Shown here in pieces: positions 42,644 through 52,150 of a DNA stretch of 64,000 nt. The DNA comes from Flavihumibacter profundi (GTDB lineage Bacteria; Bacteroidota; Bacteroidia; Chitinophagales; Chitinophagaceae). The DNA lies in the NCBI RefSeq assembly GCF_020076305.1, contig NZ_JAIQXE010000001.1, forward strand, positions 1,426,001-1,490,000, given 5' to 3'. The number at the start of each line of letters is the position of its first letter. Position 1 is the stretch's first letter. The position numbers were made by a program, and so were the translations under genes. The notes under the pieces are model-generated. The model made no database searches and was not told the origin of the DNA. It saw nothing but the letters and a program-made list of their open reading frames with translations.

Positions 42644-43039
42644 TTAGTCTGTGGTTGTTTCAGTAGCTGGGATATTAAGGGAGGTAGTGTCCAGTTTAAC
42701 GGTCGCATCTCCCTGCAAAACGCTTTTTATACTTTGTAAATACTTGTCTTTATACTCCATCGCCTGTTCAAGTGAATCAGTCCTGATCTTCAACTGCCGC
42801 AGTTCCCGGGTGGCATTTGCGCTGCCATAACCGGGTATATACAACTTAAGGGGCGTAAAAACGATCAAGGCAACTGTTAATCCGGTTAGCAAAACGAAAA
42901 TTGTACTCAACCCGATATACACACTTAACCTGGACAATTTAAAAGTTACGACCTCTTCGTAGCTGTCGTCGTTCATCACAACCAGGCGATACCTGTTACG
43001 TAAACGTCTAAAGGTGGTGTTTGTATTGTTTTCAGGCAT
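42644..43039 (-). CDS. Single-pass transmembrane protein resembling the N-terminus of an M23 peptidase
   Basis: From ATG 43039 the 131 residues give a cytoplasmic basic N-terminus ('RRLRNRYRLVVMNDDSYEEVV'), one transmembrane helix ('YIGLSTIFVLLTGLTVALIVF'), and a periplasmic helical stalk ('RELRQLKIRTDSLEQAMEYKDKYLQSIKSVL'). This pattern, including 'FTPLKLYIPGYG', is the N-terminal half of M23 peptidases that sit beside bactofilin genes in Bacteroidota; the catalytic HxxxD/HxH domain is absent. A GTG start at 43072 is possible but less likely. It is cotranscribed with the bactofilin gene. Confidence 0.82.
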   Translation of the reverse strand: MPENNTNTTFRRLRNRYRLVVMNDDSYEEVVTFKLSRLSVYIGLSTIFVLLTGLTVALIVFTPLKLYIPGYGSANATRELRQLKIRTDSLEQAMEYKDKYLQSIKSVLQGDATVKLDTTSLNIPATETTTD

Positions 43040-43159
43040 TAAAATTGTTCTGTTTTCTTTATGTACACACACAACTTACATAAAATTCGAGCCAAAATAT
43101 TTAGGTAACTTTAAAATATTTTTCTTGCCGGAGAGTTTTTATCAATTTAGTTTGCGCAG

Positions 43160-46141
43160 ATGATCAACCAAAAGGGCATCAGACATTATATTCCTTTGCT
43201 GTTTTGCCTTTCCTGTTTTTTCCCCGGACTGGGTCAGCCAACACTTGATCCCGACCTAAAAAAGCCAGTCAAGTACGAAAACCGTATCCTGAGGGCTGAA
43301 AAAACCGGGGAGAAGAAATTTACTGTACCCCGTCGTTTCTTCCAGAATACCTACACTCATTATAATTATGCCTTCAACGCCCGCGCAAAACTAAACCAGG
43401 TGCTGGATAATGCAAAGGCCCAGCATATCGACAGGTATTCCGAATTGCTTAGCTTTTACAATTATACCCTGGAGAGTACTTCAGAACATCGAACCGAACT
43501 CGATTCTGTCATATACAAAGTAAATGCAGGTATTTTCCTCCACGACCTCCGTAGTAACTGGATGGACAATATTTACCTATTGATGGGTGAAGCTTATTAT
43601 TACCGGAATACCCTCGATACGGCATTCATGACATTCCAGTATATGAACTATGCCTTTTCACCAAAGGAAGACGATGGCTATGATAAAGTTATTGCAAGTA
43701 ATTCCAATGAAAATGGCAGTGTCATGAAGGTTGCAACCGTTGAAAAACGGAATATTATTGACCGGGCCTTTACTGAACCGCCCAGCAGGAATGACGCTCT
43801 TATTTGGCTGGTCCGCACGCATATTGCCCGTAATGACCTGGTTACTGCAGCCACTTTAATCCAAACCCTTAGGAACGACCCCGATTTCCCAAAAAGATTA
43901 GCTCCACAGCTCGCCGAAGTGACTGCATACTGGTTTTATAGTCGTCCGCAGTATGACAGTGCCGCTTATTACCTGCAATTGGCATTACCGGCAGCGGGCA
44001 ATAAACAGGAAATGGCCCGTTGGGAATACCTGATGGGACAATTGTATTCAAGGGCAGGAAAACCAGATTTGGCGAAAGAAGCTTTCCGCAACTGTATGCA
44101 GCATACCCTTAATCCTGTAATGGAGGTAGCCGCACAATTGCAGGCCGCACAGGAAATTTCAGGATTGGAGGATGTTGACTGGCAGGCCGCATTGATTTCA
44201 CTTGAAAAAATGGCTAAGAAAGAGCGCTATTATAATTACCGGGATCTCATTTACTATACCATGGCCCGAATTGAAGTGCGCCGCAAAAGACTACCGGATG
44301 CAAAGGCTCACCTTGTGAAAAGCGTGAAATTCAGTAACAATAATCCAGAGCAGAAAAGCAGGTCCTTCCTCCTGCTGGGCGAAGTAAATTTTAATCAGCA
44401 AGAATACCAGGCAGCCAGCCGGAATTATGACAGTGTTTTAACAAATATTTTTCCAGAGTCCGAATCCCAGGAAATTGAACAACGGAAAGAAATGCTGCAC
44501 AAACTGGTACTCCAATATGAAGTAATCCAAAGGCAGGACAGCTTGCAACACCTTGCAGCTTTACCAGAAGCTGAAAGAAATGCAATCCTGAAAAAATACC
44601 TGAAGCAATTGCGAAAACAACAGGGATTAAAAGAAGAAGAACAGGGCCCAACCGTAGGCGGACCAATACTTCTTCCATCTGGCAATGCTATGCCAACTGA
44701 TCTCTTTACCGACTATAGTTCGGGCGAATGGTATTTTTACAATAACTCCCTCAAAAGCAGGGGATTTACTGAATTCAGAAATAAATGGGGTAACCGTCCA
44801 AATACTGACAACTGGAGAAGAAGCAGCAGCGTATCAAATGTTACTTTCAATAAAGAAATAGCAGCCGGTGAACAGAAAATCGATTCTGCAGATGCCGGTA
44901 ATCTGAGCCTGCAAAAATTAACTGCACAGTTGCCGATTAGTCCGGATAAACTGCAGGTTTCCAACGACTCAATCTTACAGGCACAATACCAATTGGGCTT
45001 ATTATTACAAAATAAAGTGGAGGATTATGCCACTGCTGCTATACAATATGAACAAGCAGAACTAAGGTATCCTGCGAGCAAACTTGAACCTGACATATTG
45101 TACAACCTTTCGGTCTGTTACCGCAAACTTGGCAAAACAAACCTTCTGGCCACAACCATTGACAAATTAACCAATAAGTATTCCGATACCCGCCAGGCAC
45201 GGCTGGCCATCGATCCAAGAGCTGTGCAGGAAGCCGATAGTGCCGTTTCAAAGCATGCAACAAGCGCTTATAACGAGGTATATGATTTATATATTGAAGG
45301 TAAATTCACCGCAGCTATTGCAGCAAAAAACAGGGCCGATAGTACATTTGGCACCCATTACTGGACACCACAGCTGTTGTATATTGAATCTGTATTTGAA
45401 ATAAAGAACAGGCAGGATGGCCAGGCTATTCAAACACTGGGACAGATTGTTTCACAATTCCCGGAGCATCTGCTTGCCGAAAGGGCTACCAACATGATCA
45501 GCGTTTTAAAAAGGCGGGCGGAAATAGAACAATACCTCAATAACCTGCAAATTGAAAGGCCTGCTGAAGACAGCACTGTTAAACTACCTGAGGAGACAAA
45601 ACTTCCGCCTGCTGCTGCTCCTGAAAAAGCACCAGTTACTGCAGACACAGTCCGTGCAATCAAGGCCGTAGCTCCGATTGCCGCACCTGCAAAAAATAAA
45701 CCAGTTACTGACAGCAGTCTTTTGAAAAAAGCAGCGCCTTTAGTGCCGGCAAATAGTGTATTTAATCGCCATGCGGCACAACCCCATTATGTAGTATTGG
45801 TCCTTGACCAGGTTGATCCTGTTTATGTGAATGAAGCCAGGAATGCTTTTATCAGGTATAATAAGGAAAGGTATTACAATATAACAACCAATGTTGTTAT
45901 CGTTAGTTTGTCCGACCAGGTAAAACTTGTTTCAATTAGTGGTATGCCAAATGAAGAAGCTGCATTACAGTATATAAAACAAGCAAAAGACCTCGCCCCG
46001 AAAGAGATTATCCCGTGGTTAAAAGGAAATAAATATTATTTCTTGCCGGTTGCACAGGATAATATGGACCTGTTGATCAGTAATAAAAACCTGCCAGCTT
46101 ACCGTGACTTTCTAAAACAACTATTTCCCGATCAATTTTAA
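43160..46141 (+). CDS. porW: TPR-repeat protein PorW/SprE (type IX secretion)
   Basis: The 993-residue protein has a signal sequence (ending FPGLGQ), tetratricopeptide-type helices through most of its length ('YLLMGEAYYYRNTLDTAFMTFQYMNYAF', 'LLGEVNFNQQEYQAASRNYDSVL'), a low-complexity Pro/Ala/Glu region near residues 810-880, and a C-terminal domain typical of PorW/SprE ('HYVVLVLDQVDPVYVNEARNAFIRYNKERY'). In Bacteroidota PorW/SprE is an accessory part of type IX secretion and gliding. PBP1A follows after 24 bases. Confidence rests on recalled family features. Confidence 0.8.
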   Translation: MINQKGIRHYIPLLFCLSCFFPGLGQPTLDPDLKKPVKYENRILRAEKTGEKKFTVPRRFFQNTYTHYNYAFNARAKLNQVLDNAKAQHIDRYSELLSFYNYTLESTSEHRTELDSVIYKVNAGIFLHDLRSNWMDNIYLLMGEAYYYRNTLDTAFMTFQYMNYAFSPKEDDGYDKVIASNSNENGSVMKVATVEKRNIIDRAFTEPPSRNDALIWLVRTHIARNDLVTAATLIQTLRNDPDFPKRLAPQLAEVTAYWFYSRPQYDSAAYYLQLALPAAGNKQEMARWEYLMGQLYSRAGKPDLAKEAFRNCMQHTLNPVMEVAAQLQAAQEISGLEDVDWQAALISLEKMAKKERYYNYRDLIYYTMARIEVRRKRLPDAKAHLVKSVKFSNNNPEQKSRSFLLLGEVNFNQQEYQAASRNYDSVLTNIFPESESQEIEQRKEMLHKLVLQYEVIQRQDSLQHLAALPEAERNAILKKYLKQLRKQQGLKEEEQGPTVGGPILLPSGNAMPTDLFTDYSSGEWYFYNNSLKSRGFTEFRNKWGNRPNTDNWRRSSSVSNVTFNKEIAAGEQKIDSADAGNLSLQKLTAQLPISPDKLQVSNDSILQAQYQLGLLLQNKVEDYATAAIQYEQAELRYPASKLEPDILYNLSVCYRKLGKTNLLATTIDKLTNKYSDTRQARLAIDPRAVQEADSAVSKHATSAYNEVYDLYIEGKFTAAIAAKNRADSTFGTHYWTPQLLYIESVFEIKNRQDGQAIQTLGQIVSQFPEHLLAERATNMISVLKRRAEIEQYLNNLQIERPAEDSTVKLPEETKLPPAAAPEKAPVTADTVRAIKAVAPIAAPAKNKPVTDSSLLKKAAPLVPANSVFNRHAAQPHYVVLVLDQVDPVYVNEARNAFIRYNKERYYNITTNVVIVSLSDQVKLVSISGMPNEEAALQYIKQAKDLAPKEIIPWLKGNKYYFLPVAQDNMDLLISNKNLPAYRDFLKQLFPDQF

Positions 46142-46165
46142 AATTTTATACTAAGCAGAATACTT

Positions 46166-48574
46166 ATGAAACAAACCGTAAAGGTCTTTTGGAAAATATT
46201 TTTTATTGGCTTAGCTGGATTTGCTTTGTTGATTTTACTGATCAACTTTGGGCTGTTTGGCAAACTGCCTTCACTCAGCGAACTGGAAAATCCATCCATC
46301 CTGCAGGCCACAGAGGTATATGCTGCAGACGGAACCCTTATGGGTAAATATTTCCGGGAAAAAGGGAACAGGAGCAATGTAGAATACAGAGACATTTCCA
46401 AACATGTTATCAATGCCCTTGTAGCGACAGAAGATGAGAGGTTTTATGAACATTCGGGTATTGATGGAAAAGGTGTGGCACGAGCCATTGCATTCCTGGG
46501 AACTAAGGGCGGCGGGTCTACAATTACCCAGCAACTCGCGCTGAATATGTTTGAAGAAAGGGCCACCAATCCGTTCGCAAGGGTAATCCAGAAATTAAAG
46601 GAATGGATAATTGCCATAAAACTGGAAAGGAATTTTACAAAGCAGGAAATCCTTGCACTTTATCTTAATGTGGTGCCGTTTAGTGATAATGTTTACGGCA
46701 TCAGGAATGCGTCAATTACCTTTTTCAGCAAGGAACCTGACCGGTTAAATGTTGAGGAAGCGGCAGTCCTGGTGGGAATGGTAAACGGACCTACTATATT
46801 CAATCCACGTAGAAATCCCAAGCCAGCGCTAATGCGAAGGAACCATGTAATCACCAAAATGGGCGAAAACAGTTACCTCACAGAAGCAGAAGCCAATAGA
46901 ATCAAATTACTGCCTATTACCCTTAATTATAAAAGGCTCGATGAAAATACAGGCCTTGCTCCCTATTTAAGGGAAGTGGTGCGCGGCGATATAAAAAAAT
47001 GGTGCAAAGAACATACAAATCCGGCTACCGGCGATCCCTATGATATATATAAGGATGGCTTAAGGATTTACACCACAATTAATCCCCGGATGCAACTATA
47101 TGCTGAAGAAGCAGTGGCAAAGCATATGCCTAACCTCCAAAAAGCATTGAATGAACAGAATTCATTGAAGAAAGGAACGATCTGGAAAGAGCATAACAAT
47201 GTGCTGGTAACTGCGATGAAACAAAGTGACCGATGGGAGAACGGGAAGGACGATGGAATGAGTGATGAGGAATTGAAGGCCAGCTTCAACCAAAAAGTGC
47301 CAATGAAAATCTTTGCCTGGAATTCCAAGCGGGAAAAGGATACAGTGATGACGCCTATGGATTCAATCAAATACCACCGTCAGATGCTTCAGACTTCATT
47401 CATGGTTATGGACCCCTTAACCGGTGAAGTGAAAGCCTGGGTAGGGGGCATCGATTTTAAAAACTATAAATACGACCACGTAAATATAGAAACCAAAAGG
47501 CAGGTGGGTTCTTCCATCAAACCCTTCCTCTATTGCGAAGCCATTGAAGAAGCCGGCTTCACACCTGAAACCCCGGTGCAAAACGTAGCCCAGAATTTCC
47601 CGGGCTATGGAATGGTTCCGGCGAAAGGAGAATGTAAAGGCAATACAGTTACTATGGCCAGTGCCCTCACTTATTCCTTAAACTGCGCCACCGCTTATAT
47701 CATGAAGCAGATAGGACCAAAACGATTTGTTGAGTTCCTCCACAATATCAATATCAATTCAAAAATGGAAGCTTACCCTTCCATTTGCCTGGGTGCGGTA
47801 GATCTTTCAATGTATGAAATGCTTTATGGATATACCATGTTTGCTAACCGCGGATTCAGCACCCAACCTATTTATATTACCCGGATTGAAGACCGTAATG
47901 GCAATGTATTGGAAAGCTTCCAGACAAAAATGAACCAGGTGATCAGTGAGTCCGCTGCCTATACCACCACTAAAATGCTTGGTGGACCCGTAGAAGTAGG
48001 TACAGCGGCAGGCTTACGTGCACGTTTGGGTGCTACTGAAATGGCCGGAAAAACCGGCACAACCAATGACAATGCTGATGCCTGGTTTATAGGATTTACC
48101 CCTCAATTATTAGGTGGTACCTGGATCGGGTGCGATGATCGGTTTATACGACTTGAAAATGCGCTGGGTTACGGTGGTCGGGCAGCTTTGCCAATTTGGG
48201 AATATTTCTTCCAAAAGGTTTATGCGGATAAAACCCTTGGCATTGATAAAGAGTCGCGATTTGCACAACCTGAACAAATGCGCAATGAAGCGATGTACGA
48301 TTACATGAATATCATTGACCAGTCGCCGCCTCCAGGCGCAGAAGGCATCGACCAGGGAAATGGTGGTGCCGACCAGTACCTATCTGAGCCCGATACCAAT
48401 AATGTTCCAGTTGAATCCAAATTAAACCAGGAAGAAGAGAATGTATTAAAGGAGGCCAACAAGAAAGATGAGAAAAAAAACCTGGATAAATTCCCTATGG
48501 CGGAGCCACCCAAAAAGGAAAAAAAAGGATTCTTTAAAAAACTATTTGGTGGGCGTAAAAAGGAAGAAAACTAA
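46166..48574 (+). CDS. Penicillin-binding protein 1A (transglycosylase/transpeptidase)
   Basis: The 802-residue bifunctional class A PBP has one N-terminal transmembrane helix. Its GT51 domain shows 'ATEDERFYEHSGIDGKGVARA' (catalytic Glu), 'GGSTITQQLALNMF' and 'NVYGIRNASITFFSKEPDRLNVEEAAVLVGM'. Its transpeptidase domain has SxxK in 'QVGSSIKPFLYCEA', SxN in 'TYSLNCATAYI' and KTGTTN. It polymerises and crosslinks peptidoglycan in the periplasm. The C-terminus is Lys-rich. It is 24 bases after porW. Confidence 0.95.
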   Translation: MKQTVKVFWKIFFIGLAGFALLILLINFGLFGKLPSLSELENPSILQATEVYAADGTLMGKYFREKGNRSNVEYRDISKHVINALVATEDERFYEHSGIDGKGVARAIAFLGTKGGGSTITQQLALNMFEERATNPFARVIQKLKEWIIAIKLERNFTKQEILALYLNVVPFSDNVYGIRNASITFFSKEPDRLNVEEAAVLVGMVNGPTIFNPRRNPKPALMRRNHVITKMGENSYLTEAEANRIKLLPITLNYKRLDENTGLAPYLREVVRGDIKKWCKEHTNPATGDPYDIYKDGLRIYTTINPRMQLYAEEAVAKHMPNLQKALNEQNSLKKGTIWKEHNNVLVTAMKQSDRWENGKDDGMSDEELKASFNQKVPMKIFAWNSKREKDTVMTPMDSIKYHRQMLQTSFMVMDPLTGEVKAWVGGIDFKNYKYDHVNIETKRQVGSSIKPFLYCEAIEEAGFTPETPVQNVAQNFPGYGMVPAKGECKGNTVTMASALTYSLNCATAYIMKQIGPKRFVEFLHNININSKMEAYPSICLGAVDLSMYEMLYGYTMFANRGFSTQPIYITRIEDRNGNVLESFQTKMNQVISESAAYTTTKMLGGPVEVGTAAGLRARLGATEMAGKTGTTNDNADAWFIGFTPQLLGGTWIGCDDRFIRLENALGYGGRAALPIWEYFFQKVYADKTLGIDKESRFAQPEQMRNEAMYDYMNIIDQSPPPGAEGIDQGNGGADQYLSEPDTNNVPVESKLNQEEENVLKEANKKDEKKNLDKFPMAEPPKKEKKGFFKKLFGGRKKEEN

Positions 48575-48580
48575 TTAAAG

Positions 48581-48631
48581 TATAAATATAAAAGAGGCTG
48601 CCTTAAAATAACAGCCTCTTTTATATTTATA
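48581..48631. terminator. Bidirectional intrinsic terminator between PBP1A and OmpA genes
   Basis: Bases 48581-48600 and 48612-48631 are perfect reverse complements over 20 bp with an 11-base loop. The GC core AGAGGCTG/CAGCCTCT is flanked by A/T runs on both sides, so it can end transcription of the convergent PBP1A and OmpA genes. Confidence 0.92.
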
Positions 48632-48641
48632 ACCTGTTCAA

Positions 48642-49889
48642 TTATTGGCTTACTTTAAATTCAACCCTGCGATTCTTGGTTCTTCCGGCGCTTGTATTGT
48701 TTTCAGCTATAGGCTGGTCTTGTCCGTATCCCACTGCTGTTAATCGGTCTGCACTTACACCCCTGGAAACAAGGTAATTAATTACCGATTGTGCACGCTT
48801 TTCGCTGAGTTTCCTGTTGAATTCAACACTTCCGGTATTGTCTGTATGACCAGCAACTTCAACTTTCAATTGAGGATATTGAACATTGAGGATATTTGCA
48901 CCTTCATCCAATGTCTTTTTGGCAGCTGGTGTAAGTTTTGCACTGCCTAATACAAACTGCACTGCGGCAGCATTAAACTTGGCGGTTTCCAATTTAGGGC
49001 AACCACCATTGTCGATTGGACCTGCAACATCCGGACATTTGTCTTCCTCATCATTTACACCATCATTATCTCGGTCCGGTATTGGGCAACCCTGGTAACG
49101 GGCCAAACCTGCTACATCTATACATTTATCTTCTTCATCATTTATGCCGTCGTTATCAGTATCAGGTATAGGACAACCCTGGTAACGGGCAATCCCAGGC
49201 ACAGTCGGGCATTTATCTTCTTTATCGGCAATTCCATCGCCGTCCGAATCAGCATCCTTTTGAATAACAACCGGTGGCGGTGGTGGTGGGATTACTTTTA
49301 CTTCTTTCTTCTTGCCTACATTACCGGCGATACCAATGCTGTGGTAAAAATGGTCAGAGGTTGTGGGTGTTACACCAATGCGGTACTGTGAGTTGATCAG
49401 TACAAATGCTTCATTACTGATGTTTACCTGCATACCAACTCCAACCGGGATAATCGCCCCCCAGTAACCACTCCATTCAGAAGCACCAATACCTGCAGAC
49501 AAGTAAGGTGATATAAGGTGTTTATCAGAAAACATTTTCGCAAAGGCCATCGCATCCCATTCTATCAGTGCGTTCGAATAACTTTGCGATTTACCCTTAA
49601 TTGGGTATTCAACAAAAGTTAATCCCATAGAAGTTGAAAAATCAAAATGGTTGGTAAGTCCACGCATATAGTTAAATGCAAGCCCATAATTCATATCACC
49701 GGGCTTCGTCCACTCATGATTTTTGAGTACATCATTCAGGGAGGAGTTTTTTATCTTTTGGGGGGTTGCAAAATCAACAGCAAATAAATGGATCCCAACT
49801 GCTGGCCTCTTCAGGTATTCATAGGGTTGGGCAAAAGCTGCCGAAAAAATGCAACATAAAGTAACCAATGAAAAAATAACTTTTTTCAT
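48642..49889 (-). CDS. OmpA-family protein with thrombospondin type 3 repeats
   Basis: From ATG 49889 the 415-residue protein has a signal peptide (MKKVIFSLVTLCCIFSAAFAQ), an N-terminal beta-barrel of about 190 residues, a Pro-rich linker, three calcium-binding thrombospondin type 3 repeats ('DSDGDGIADKEDKCP', 'DTDNDGINDEEDKC', 'DRDNDGVNDEEDKCP') and a C-terminal OmpA domain ('VEVAGHTDNTGSVEFNRKLSEKRAQ', 'TKNRRVEFKV'). It anchors the outer membrane to peptidoglycan. A promoter TATTTTTG lies 26 bases upstream, and a strong terminator follows. Confidence 0.95.
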   Translation of the reverse strand: MKKVIFSLVTLCCIFSAAFAQPYEYLKRPAVGIHLFAVDFATPQKIKNSSLNDVLKNHEWTKPGDMNYGLAFNYMRGLTNHFDFSTSMGLTFVEYPIKGKSQSYSNALIEWDAMAFAKMFSDKHLISPYLSAGIGASEWSGYWGAIIPVGVGMQVNISNEAFVLINSQYRIGVTPTTSDHFYHSIGIAGNVGKKKEVKVIPPPPPPVVIQKDADSDGDGIADKEDKCPTVPGIARYQGCPIPDTDNDGINDEEDKCIDVAGLARYQGCPIPDRDNDGVNDEEDKCPDVAGPIDNGGCPKLETAKFNAAAVQFVLGSAKLTPAAKKTLDEGANILNVQYPQLKVEVAGHTDNTGSVEFNRKLSEKRAQSVINYLVSRGVSADRLTAVGYGQDQPIAENNTSAGRTKNRRVEFKVSQ

Positions 49890-49914
49890 AACGCGTTTTT
49901 TGGTAACCAAGGGG

Positions 49915-49922
49915 CAAAAATA
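49915..49922 (-). promoter_or_regulatory. -7 promoter element for the OmpA gene
   Basis: TATTTTTG on the minus strand matches TAnnTTTG and lies 25 bases upstream of ATG 49889. It supports the inner start rather than the ATG-like codon at 49910. Confidence 0.55.
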
Positions 49923-49946
49923 GACCCTAACAGGTAAGTGTTAAAA

Positions 49947-50399
49947 TTATTTATTAATATGATTAGCTGTAAGATCAGCAGGCATCTGCTTGCCAAGTAC
50001 CTCCAGTTTCACTTTTGCAAGTCCATGACCTGTGTATCCCAATTTTTTTGCAGCAGATCCTGATAAGTCAATAAGGCGGGGATTTTTATAATGTAATCGG
50101 TCGTTGATTTTTACAATAACTGATTTATGGTTGCGCTGGTTAGTTACTTTTACCCAGGTCCCTAACGGTAATCCATTATGCGCTCCAGTCATTTTCTTAC
50201 TGTCATATACTTCTCCGTTAGCTGTTTTTCTTCCATTGAACTTATTCGAATAAAAACTGGCGGTGCCATATTGAATTTTTGCGTTGCTGACCTTTCTTTT
50301 CTTTTTAGCAGGTACCGGGCTTTGGTCTGTAGTTTGGGCAGTAACCGTTCCGGTATACAACAAACCCAGCGCAATGATCATTCTTGGAAGGAATTTCAT
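49947..50399 (-). CDS. rlpA: RlpA-family septal ring lytic transglycosylase-like protein
   Basis: The 150-residue protein has a signal peptide (about residues 1-22) and the double-psi beta-barrel: 'YGTASFYSNKFNGRKTANGEVYDSKKMTGAHNGLPLGTWVKVTN' and 'VIVKINDRLHYKNPRLIDLSGSAAKKLGY'. The catalytic-acid region 'FNGRKTANGE' and the NDR motif are conserved. RlpA proteins cleave naked glycan strands or bind them at the septum. No SPOR domain is present. It follows the L,D-transpeptidase gene by 3 bases, forming a cell-wall operon. Confidence 0.92.
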   Translation of the reverse strand: MKFLPRMIIALGLLYTGTVTAQTTDQSPVPAKKKRKVSNAKIQYGTASFYSNKFNGRKTANGEVYDSKKMTGAHNGLPLGTWVKVTNQRNHKSVIVKINDRLHYKNPRLIDLSGSAAKKLGYTGHGLAKVKLEVLGKQMPADLTANHINK

Positions 50400-50402
50400 A
50401 GA

Positions 50403-52130
50403 TCAGTTAATTGGTTTGGACCTGAAATACCGTTGGGAAAGCAGGCGGTCATCTTCATAAATATCCTCATAAAACCTGATTTTATTATCCTGTCCTTCAC
50501 AAGTAAAATATCGTATAAATATTGGAACATGCAAAAAATCAGTTATAACATGCTTCTCTTGGCGGTTAATCCAGGCTTTTAACGTATCGGGGGGGTATCT
50601 TATTTCATTGTTCCGTACCAAGAAATCAGATAATTTTTCCCATTCCTGTACACGGACACATCCATGGCTAAGCGATCTTATGCTGCGAGAAAACAATCCC
50701 CTCGCGTTGGTATCATGGAGGTAAACATCATATTTATTACGAAAGTTGAACTTCATTAAACCAAGTGAATTATCATCGCCCTGGCGCTGGCGGAGCAGGT
50801 ATGGAAAATGTTCCTTATTCAGTTTAAACCAATCAATGGAAGCCGGATTGATCACACTATCATTTTTATCGACCACCATCAGGTTTTGCTTATCAAGATA
50901 ATCGATACTCTTTTGGATTTTGGGGAGCATTTCCTTAAAAATGATACTGTACGGCACTGTCCATTGTGGATAAGTTATAAAATTCACAATTTCACTGGTC
51001 AGCACTGGTGTACGGGTTTTTGGTGCCCCGACTATTATTTTTGATTGCAAAACAAGGGTATCGGCATCAATAACAGAAAGCTGGTATGCTGGCAGGTTAA
51101 CCCACAAGTAAGTCTCGGGCATTTGCGTGCCGAGTTGTTTATACCGGTCAAGGTTAATAACAATCCGCTTGAATTTTTCCCAATTGGTATTATTCAGGCT
51201 CCCGATTGTTTGTTCCGCAGCAATCCCTGTAGTACGGATACCATTTTTTTGCTGATATTGCCTGACTGCCAATTTATACTTTAATGTATCAGCGGAGTCC
51301 CAATTTTTATCCAGTATTCCTGCTTCCTGCAATCTTTTGGCAACCTGGCTTATTACTTCCAGTGAATCTTTATTGGGATAAATTATATAGGTATATTCTT
51401 TAAACTTAACCGAATCAAGAAAAGCGGGCAATGCTTGGCGGATTGCCTTGTAACCAGCAAGGGTTGGCTCCAATGCTTCGAGTGATTGCCTGATCTGGTT
51501 TGTAACGAGCGCTTCCTTTAATAACCTAACCAGTTCTTCATCCCTGAAAACAGAATCGGGCCTGAGGGTGGTACTATCTCTTTCAAGGTGGCCGAACTTC
51601 AAATGTCTGGCCATTTGGAAGAAGGCATCCGTCATTAAAATATCGGTCCTGGTCCATAAGGCAATGTTCTTCCGGTTTATTGTGTCTATTACAATTTTAT
51701 TGCGTGCCGATAAAATAGCCGGGAAATGATAATCAGATGGGAACAGGCCATATTCTTTTGATTTACTGATTAGCGTGAATAAGGTATCCCCTGCTGGCAA
51801 CCATTGAGCTGCATTGCTCCACAACGGCTGGAAATCGCCGGTTTCATAAAGCCGGGATAAAAGGTGGTAATTGGCAATTTGGGTTGAATCATTCAGCTTA
51901 CCTTCTGAAGCCTCAAGAAATGAAACCAATTTATTGAGTTGTTCATTTGCTTTTGGTTGCACCTCTTCCGGCTTATTTACAATTACCACTTCATCCGGTG
52001 CTTTTTGGGGGGTGGCATTTTTACAGGAAGGGATTATTGCAAATATTATAGGAAAAAAAACTGCCATCAACACATGGTTGAACAATACTTTTCTTTTGAA
52101 CATCTTAAAATGCAGATTCATTATTTTCAT
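50403..52130 (-). CDS. L,D-transpeptidase, YcbB/LdtD-like lipoprotein
   Basis: The 575-residue enzyme has a lipoprotein signal (ending FAIIPSC; the start may be ATG 52130, 52121 or 52103), an N-terminal scaffold, a peptidoglycan-binding-like segment ('LAVRQYQQKNGIRTTGIAAEQTIGSLN') and a C-terminal YkuD domain with the catalytic Cys in 'RSIRSLSHGCVRVQEWEKL'. It makes 3-3 crosslinks or attaches proteins to peptidoglycan. It leads an operon with rlpA. The adjacent, divergent vanX-like pseudogene also concerns the cell wall. Confidence 0.92.
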   Translation of the reverse strand: MKIMNLHFKMFKRKVLFNHVLMAVFFPIIFAIIPSCKNATPQKAPDEVVIVNKPEEVQPKANEQLNKLVSFLEASEGKLNDSTQIANYHLLSRLYETGDFQPLWSNAAQWLPAGDTLFTLISKSKEYGLFPSDYHFPAILSARNKIVIDTINRKNIALWTRTDILMTDAFFQMARHLKFGHLERDSTTLRPDSVFRDEELVRLLKEALVTNQIRQSLEALEPTLAGYKAIRQALPAFLDSVKFKEYTYIIYPNKDSLEVISQVAKRLQEAGILDKNWDSADTLKYKLAVRQYQQKNGIRTTGIAAEQTIGSLNNTNWEKFKRIVINLDRYKQLGTQMPETYLWVNLPAYQLSVIDADTLVLQSKIIVGAPKTRTPVLTSEIVNFITYPQWTVPYSIIFKEMLPKIQKSIDYLDKQNLMVVDKNDSVINPASIDWFKLNKEHFPYLLRQRQGDDNSLGLMKFNFRNKYDVYLHDTNARGLFSRSIRSLSHGCVRVQEWEKLSDFLVRNNEIRYPPDTLKAWINRQEKHVITDFLHVPIFIRYFTCEGQDNKIRFYEDIYEDDRLLSQRYFRSKPIN

Positions 52131-52150
52131 TTTCTAAAACCAGACCAAAC

